Source: Methanomicrobia archaeon
GTDB taxonomy: Archaea; Halobacteriota; Bog-38; Methanoflorentales; Methanoflorentaceae
Reading direction: 5' to 3'
DNA length: 57,146 nucleotides
Assembly: GCA_015661395.1 (NCBI GenBank)
Contig: JACWML010000005.1
Span: forward strand, 1-57,146
This document shows positions 53,410 through 57,146 of this stretch, in pieces. The notes beneath the pieces are model-generated. The model was not told the origin of the DNA, searched no databases, and saw only the letters and a list, made by a program, of their open reading frames with translations. The translations under genes were made by a program, and so were the position numbers. Within the stretch, counting starts at the first letter, position 1, and each line of letters begins with the position of its first letter.

Positions 53410-54081
53410 TTAGGCAAGCTTTTGAAGTGCGTCGGCTAGCTTCGGGAGGATCGTCATAGGGATACCGACAATCAGTTCTTCTTCGCTCACTTTGGCGTAT
53501 TTTCGCGAACCGGAGCATCCGAGCGTGAAGTTGATGCTATCTCTCATCAGAGGCGCAGCAACCGCATCGCCACACAGCGATTGAATGCCGGAGAAATCGG
53601 CGGTATTTCGTGAGTGTAGCTCGTACACGTTCGCCTGCGCAATCATCATTGCTTGGCGGGGGTTCACGACGAGCACCACGACGTCAGGCTCAAAGGGAGT
53701 TTCGCCCAGAGGCGCGTAAGCCGTTGCATAGGTTTTGAAATCGACACCGGGAACCGCCTGCATGGTCTCGCCGGCGTGCTCGACTGAAGAGAAGCGCCCG
53801 AGTTTGTAGTAGAATTCGCCCGACTTGATGTTTTCCGGTATCTCGATCATGCCGAGCATTCCTGCGCCGCCTTTACAGGCGTGCTGCTCGACGGTTGCGT
53901 AGAATTTCGAACCACCGCGCGCCTTCTGCACCATTTCACAATGGCGCAGCACCTCGTTTGTGTGATTCAGTCCTTCTGGGATGTTAGATTCAGTTCGAAT
54001 GAGTTTGACCGCCACGGGTGAGCCTTTCAGTGCTAAAACACTCGTGAGCTTGTCGGACAGTGCAGCGTAGTCTAGACTCAT
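53410..54081 (-). CDS. DUF169 family protein
   Basis: A DUF169 protein of about 223 residues, unknown function. The family pattern is seen in LKGSPVAVKLIRT, the cysteine in EVLRHCEMVQKA near residue 46, TVEQHACKGGAGMLG, and the C-terminal SLCGDAVAAPL and FTLGCSGSRKYAKV. Several conserved cysteines (HACKGG, LCGD, LGCSGSR) could bind a metal or cofactor. The start is placed at the ATG 54081 to fit the family N-terminus. It lies between mfnB and cfbA on the same strand, so it may serve cofactor synthesis. Confidence 0.85.
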   Translation of the reverse strand: MSLDYAALSDKLTSVLALKGSPVAVKLIRTESNIPEGLNHTNEVLRHCEMVQKARGGSKFYATVEQHACKGGAGMLGMIEIPENIKSGEFYYKLGRFSSVEHAGETMQAVPGVDFKTYATAYAPLGETPFEPDVVVLVVNPRQAMMIAQANVYELHSRNTADFSGIQSLCGDAVAAPLMRDSINFTLGCSGSRKYAKVSEEELIVGIPMTILPKLADALQKLA

Positions 54082-54157
54082 ACCTGAACATGAGCGCGCG
54101 CAAAGTAATAGTTTTCCAGGCACGCGCAGTCGGGAACGTGGGGCTATCCGCGGGAAG

Positions 54158-54871
54158 TCACGCCTGCTTCGCCATCGCCATCAGAGCCCTGACGCTTTCG
54201 GCTTGTATCGTTCCGACCAATCGGTCGCCGTGCGAACAAGCTGCGCCACGGATTCCAACGATGTCAGCGCCAACGTGCTTTAATATAGGGATCTCTGGCA
54301 GTTTGATGGACCCAGCGAGGGCGACGTGTAGATCTCGAGTGTGGCCTTCTTCGACGAACTGTTTGCAGGCGGCTTCGTCCATGAAATCAAAAATGCCCCT
54401 TCCATCCTTGACAAAGGTATCGACCATCACGACGTCACAGCCTGCACTGCGTGCTATGTCGGGCAGCAAAAATGGATCGAGTGTTGATGCCCGTCGAAAG
54501 TCTGCATATCCCGCGAGAACGACCTTCGTCTGCGTGTCGTATTCCTTCACCGTTCTCGTTACGTGCTGCATCAAAAAGATGGCATCATCTCGGGTTTTGG
54601 AGCCTTTTAGCCCCACTTTGATGTAGTTCGCGCCGGAAACAGCTGCGCCCAGTGCGGCCAGTGAGGCGGAACCGGGAAGATGCGGAAAATCACCGATCGT
54701 TGCGCTCACTTCTATCGAGTGCGGAACGAGGCTCCGAATCCGTTGTATAACCCAAGGAAAGTTAGCCCCGAGTGACCCTTCGATCGGGTTCTTGACATCG
54801 ATGATATCGGCGCCGCCATTCACTGCCTCTGTCGCCTCAAATTCGTCTTTTGGACTGATTAATACCTTCAT
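54158..54871 (-). CDS. mfnB: (5-formylfuran-3-yl)methyl phosphate synthase MfnB
   Basis: MfnB joins two glyceraldehyde 3-phosphates to make the furan of methanofuran. The 237 residues (old DUF556) start with MKVLISPKDEFEA, then IIDVKNPIEGSLGANFPWVI near residue 25 with an active-site lysine, KVGLKG, VVLAGYADF, and VMVDTFVKDGRGIFDF near residue 150 with the Schiff-base lysine. The open frame reaches 55006, but the ATG at 54871 is the family start and lies 26-36 bases from a TATA box. It is divergent from the mcr operon. Confidence 0.94.
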   Translation of the reverse strand: MKVLISPKDEFEATEAVNGGADIIDVKNPIEGSLGANFPWVIQRIRSLVPHSIEVSATIGDFPHLPGSASLAALGAAVSGANYIKVGLKGSKTRDDAIFLMQHVTRTVKEYDTQTKVVLAGYADFRRASTLDPFLLPDIARSAGCDVVMVDTFVKDGRGIFDFMDEAACKQFVEEGHTRDLHVALAGSIKLPEIPILKHVGADIVGIRGAACSHGDRLVGTIQAESVRALMAMAKQA

Positions 54872-54896
54872 ACGCAAAGGCGAGATGAGATTGGTT

Positions 54897-54907
54897 GCAT
54901 ATATAAC
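54897..54907 (-). promoter_or_regulatory. TATA-type element of mfnB
   Basis: GTTATATATGC on the minus strand, 26-36 bases before the mfnB ATG, so the message is leaderless or nearly so. Confidence 0.55.
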
Positions 54908-55225
54908 TTTTGAGTGATTGCCGACGAGTACGCTGACGCACAACGGGCTCGGGCAATATTTTATAAAAATATAAAAATAAAATTTTTTTGAGATTCTTTT
55001 GCGCAAATCTCCATAAAAATAATTCTAATCATTCTCCGCGTTTTCTCAGCACAAGCTTAATAAACTATGAAATTGATGGTTAGATAAACCCGGGGTACGC
55101 TCCATGCTAGGTGAAACATACAGCTTGTCATCGTTTTTCGATCGGGCTGTATTCAGCTATTTTTCAGTCTAGTCTTCAGCATACAGAGTCGTTCGTATGG
55201 CAGCTAACCCCGCGGAGGGAAAGAA
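54908..55225 (+). promoter_or_regulatory. mcr operon promoter and leader region
   Basis: The divergent mfnB-mcrB gap. A very A/T-rich stretch at 54956-54990 (TATTTTATAAAAATATA and a T-run) is the strongest promoter candidate. A second is CTTAATAAACTATG at about 55054. Either gives a long leader of about 140-250 bases. In it GCTG-TATT-CAGC followed by TATTTTT (about 55146-55165) is a small hairpin with a T-run. GGAGGG lies seven bases before the mcrB ATG. Confidence 0.5.
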
Positions 55226-56548
55226 ATGCCAAAATTTGAAGACAAAGTCGATCTATACAACGACAGAGGCCAAAAGGTAGGTTCCAACATAGCGCTCGAG
55301 GCTCTCAGCCCGTTGGTGAACCCGGCTATCAAGAAGATTATCAACACCACCTTGCGAACGGTGGCCGTTAATCTTGAGGGTATCCAAAACGCGCTGAAGA
55401 CCGGTAAAATGGGCGGCAAGGGCCGACAGATACTCGGTCGCGAGTTGAACCTGGACCTAGTGGGCAACGCCGACGCTCTTGCGAAGAAGGTCAAGGACCT
55501 TGTGATGGTAAGTGCGGGCGACGACACGGTCGTCAAGCCCCTTGGCGGCGGAAAGCAGCTTATGGTTCAGATACCGACAGCACGCCTTGAAGCCGGAGCC
55601 ACGTATGTCGCAGGAACTACTGCAACAAGCAGCGCACTAACGGAGGCGATTATCGACATGTTCAAGGTGGACATGTTCCAAGCGCCGATGGTTAAGGCGG
55701 CCATTTGGGGAGAGTACCCCCAGACACTCGACAACGTGGGCGGTATGGTGAAATCCATGCTCGAGACCCCGCAGAAAGATGAAGGGTACGGTTACTCACT
55801 GCGAAATGTGGCGGTTAACCACGTTGCAGCCGCGACCGGCAAGCGGACGATGAACGCGTCTGCGCTGTCATCGATATTCGAACAGGCGGGCGTTTGGGAG
55901 ATGGGTGACGCTATTGGCTGGAACGAGCGTTTGCAGCTCTGCGGACTTGCGATGCAGGGGTTAAACGCGAATAACGTGCTCTACTCTCTCGTCAAAGAGA
56001 ACGGGCAAGAGGGTACTATCGGCTCTGTAGTTACGTCGACCGTTGAAAAGGCAAAAGCAGCCGGAGTCATTAAGGAAGATACGACCTGGCCTTCTGGCTT
56101 TAAGGCGATGAAGACTGACGACGTCCCAGCTTGGAACGGCTATTGCGCCGCCGGCACACTCGCCGCGACCATCGTGAACTGTGGTGCGGCCCGAGGGGCG
56201 CAAGCGGTTTCGTCAACGCTGTTGTACGCGAACGACCTGATCGAGCACGAAACGGGACTCCCGGGATGTGACTTCGGTAAGGTTATGGGTACAGCGGTCG
56301 GGTTCTCGTTCTTCAGCCACTCGATCTACGGCGGAGGCGGACCTGGTGTGTTCAATGGAAACCACATCGTGACGAGACACTCCAAGGGCTTTGCGATTCC
56401 GTGCGTTGCTGCAGCAGTGGCGATTGACGCGGGGACGCAGATGTTCTCGATAGAGGCAACGTCAAAGATCATCGGCATAGTGTACGGCGAGATACCAGAA
56501 TTCAAAGACCCGATAACTGCTGTTGCTAAGGCAGCGGAGGGAATGTAG
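55226..56548 (+). CDS. mcrB: Methyl-coenzyme M reductase subunit beta
   Basis: The beta subunit of Mcr, which releases methane from methyl-CoM and CoB, or runs in reverse in methane oxidisers. The 440 residues are full length, with [13 protein letters not shown] at the start, [15 protein letters not shown], and the active-site wall [20 protein letters not shown] near residue 350, with Phe and Tyr lining the channel. [15 protein letters not shown] follows and belongs to the coenzyme B site. The sequence looks like canonical Mcr rather than the divergent alkyl-CoM type, but that needs McrA. GGAGGG precedes the ATG. Confidence 0.98.
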   Translation: MPKFEDKVDLYNDRGQKVGSNIALEALSPLVNPAIKKIINTTLRTVAVNLEGIQNALKTGKMGGKGRQILGRELNLDLVGNADALAKKVKDLVMVSAGDDTVVKPLGGGKQLMVQIPTARLEAGATYVAGTTATSSALTEAIIDMFKVDMFQAPMVKAAIWGEYPQTLDNVGGMVKSMLETPQKDEGYGYSLRNVAVNHVAAATGKRTMNASALSSIFEQAGVWEMGDAIGWNERLQLCGLAMQGLNANNVLYSLVKENGQEGTIGSVVTSTVEKAKAAGVIKEDTTWPSGFKAMKTDDVPAWNGYCAAGTLAATIVNCGAARGAQAVSSTLLYANDLIEHETGLPGCDFGKVMGTAVGFSFFSHSIYGGGGPGVFNGNHIVTRHSKGFAIPCVAAAVAIDAGTQMFSIEATSKIIGIVYGEIPEFKDPITAVAKAAEGM

Positions 56549-56581
56549 ATACGCAAATTGCGCGGAGGTTTACGATACACA

Positions 56582-57067
56582 ATGGATACGGACGTACCTG
56601 ACACGAGCATTCCTGTTCAAATAGAGATATTCACCGAACGACTACTCAGCCCAGAGACGGTTGAGCGGTTAGTCACAGAGTTTGCCAAGATCGAAGGAAT
56701 CACGCGCTTGATCTTGCACGGACCCCGGATCGCTCCCGCTGTTCCAGAAGGGCCAGCTAAGGGAACACCGAACGTGCACGCAGCGCGTAGACACATTCAA
56801 GTGGGACAACAGGACGTAGAGCTCGGGGTACAGGTCGGTAGGGTTTGGCTTGAACTTGAGGATGAGGACGTGATCGAACAGGTCGAAGAAGCGAGCAGAA
56901 GGATTCTTCCGTGTGGCTTCCAAATTAACCGCGGCTTGTATATGCGAACGCGTCCGACGCAGACTGATTACGCTAAATATGGCGTAATCAGGGACACTCG
57001 AGTGCTTGGCATGACAGATCCGAGGTCGAAATCGCGGATCTGTGCGATCTATCCCCGTGAGAGGTGA
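56582..57067 (+). CDS. mcrD: Methyl-coenzyme M reductase operon protein D
   Basis: McrD is a small accessory protein of the mcr operon that binds Mcr during assembly or activation and is not part of the mature enzyme. The 161 residues match the family: PVQIEIFTERLLSPETVERL, ILHGPRIAP, and DTRVLGMTDPRSKSR at the C-terminus. The open frame begins at a TTG at 56558, but the ATG at 56582 after GGAGGTTT is preferred. It starts 33 bases after mcrB, and its stop overlaps the mcrC start (GTGA). Confidence 0.95.
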   Translation: MDTDVPDTSIPVQIEIFTERLLSPETVERLVTEFAKIEGITRLILHGPRIAPAVPEGPAKGTPNVHAARRHIQVGQQDVELGVQVGRVWLELEDEDVIEQVEEASRRILPCGFQINRGLYMRTRPTQTDYAKYGVIRDTRVLGMTDPRSKSRICAIYPRER

Positions 57068-57146
57068 CGCATATCGTCAGCCGCGCCACACACATTGTCG
57101 ATTGCCGCGAATCAATGGGCCTGGGCAAAGGCGGAGGCCTTGCCCA
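57064..57146 (+). CDS. mcrC: Methyl-coenzyme M reductase operon protein C, N-terminal part
   Basis: The first 27 codons of mcrC, cut by the right edge and too short to stand out as an open frame. The GTG at 57064 overlaps the mcrD stop. The sequence HIVDCRESMGLGKGGGLA is the highly conserved McrC start (VDCR and MGLGxGGGLAQ). McrC has been found in the complex that activates Mcr. The order B-D-C predicts mcrG and mcrA next, outside the window. Confidence 0.93.
   Translation, partial: MTHIVSRATHIVDCRESMGLGKGGGLA

Noticed and set aside
54872-55006. N-terminal extension of MfnB
   Set aside because: It crosses the mfnB TATA box and the A/T-rich mcr promoter; the family begins at MKVLISPKD.

Overview
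The window is a dense stretch of an archaeal chromosome. Nearly every gene can be named, and they point to a methyl-coenzyme M reductase (Mcr) archaeon: mcrB-mcrD-mcrC(partial) at the right end, four coenzyme F430 genes (cfbA, cfbE, cfbD, cfbB), methanofuran gene mfnB, methanogenesis marker 8, SepRS (phosphoseryl-tRNA(Cys) synthetase), class I LysRS, DUF2551, archaeal riboflavin, pantothenate and pterin genes, MCM, TFS, NMD3, ABCE1 and eukaryote-like ribosomal proteins. The order mcrB-D-C fits class II methanogens and their methane-oxidising relatives. A ResB/CcsA pair (system II cytochrome c maturation) suggests a lineage with c-type cytochromes. An ArtA-type archaeosortase fits Methanomicrobia-grade Halobacteriota. 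Whether the cell makes or oxidises methane cannot be told from this window.

Layout. 1-4.2 kb: partial permease, purE, thiC, MBL hydrolase, DUF123 protein, core methionine synthase. 4.2-11 kb, minus strand: two linked blocks, archaeosortase-asd-pssA-mptD, then mcm-DUF424-nmd3-taw2. 11-18.5 kb: tfs, TrmJ-like methylase, purine salvage pair, phosphopantothenate synthesis, NreA, type II GAPDH, an Isf-type flavoprotein. 18.5-20.1 kb: a gene-poor patch with a frameshifted TrmB-type regulator and other decayed coding. 20.1-23.1 kb: an alkaline-phosphatase-superfamily protein with an apparently permuted order, marker 8, and a Cys/Met PLP enzyme. 23.1-30.1 kb: lysS, cutA, site-2 protease, a small decayed patch, ribK-ribB, sepS. 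30.3-38.3 kb: radical SAM protein, DUF2551, a catalytic cis-prenyltransferase, mobA, ccsA-resB, a second cis-prenyltransferase lacking the catalytic motif, a DUF92 membrane protein, MscS. 38.3-44.4 kb: ABCE1 and an EMC6-like protein divergent from RqcH, then L7Ae-S28e-L24e-Ndk-ferredoxin. 44.4-48.2 kb: guaAA, a winged-helix protein, an MBL nuclease, shikimate kinase and chorismate mutase, moaC. 48.5-57.1 kb: PfpI, the cfb cluster, a DUF169 protein and mfnB, divergent from the mcr operon.

How the genes work together. The right end joins three parts of one pathway: Mcr itself, its nickel tetrapyrrole F430 (CfbA, B, D, E; the CfbC reductase is not here), and the methanofuran branch (MfnB). The archaeosortase sits with the genes that make archaetidylethanolamine, a link known from haloarchaea. 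The two cis-prenyltransferases and the DUF92 protein suggest a glycosyl-carrier-lipid neighbourhood. ABCE1, RqcH and an EMC6-like insertase subunit bring together ribosome recycling, stalled-ribosome rescue and membrane insertion.

Genes are tightly packed, with many ATGA-type overlaps and several convergent genes overlapping at their 3' ends. No rRNA, tRNA, CRISPR array, insertion sequence or phage gene was recognised.
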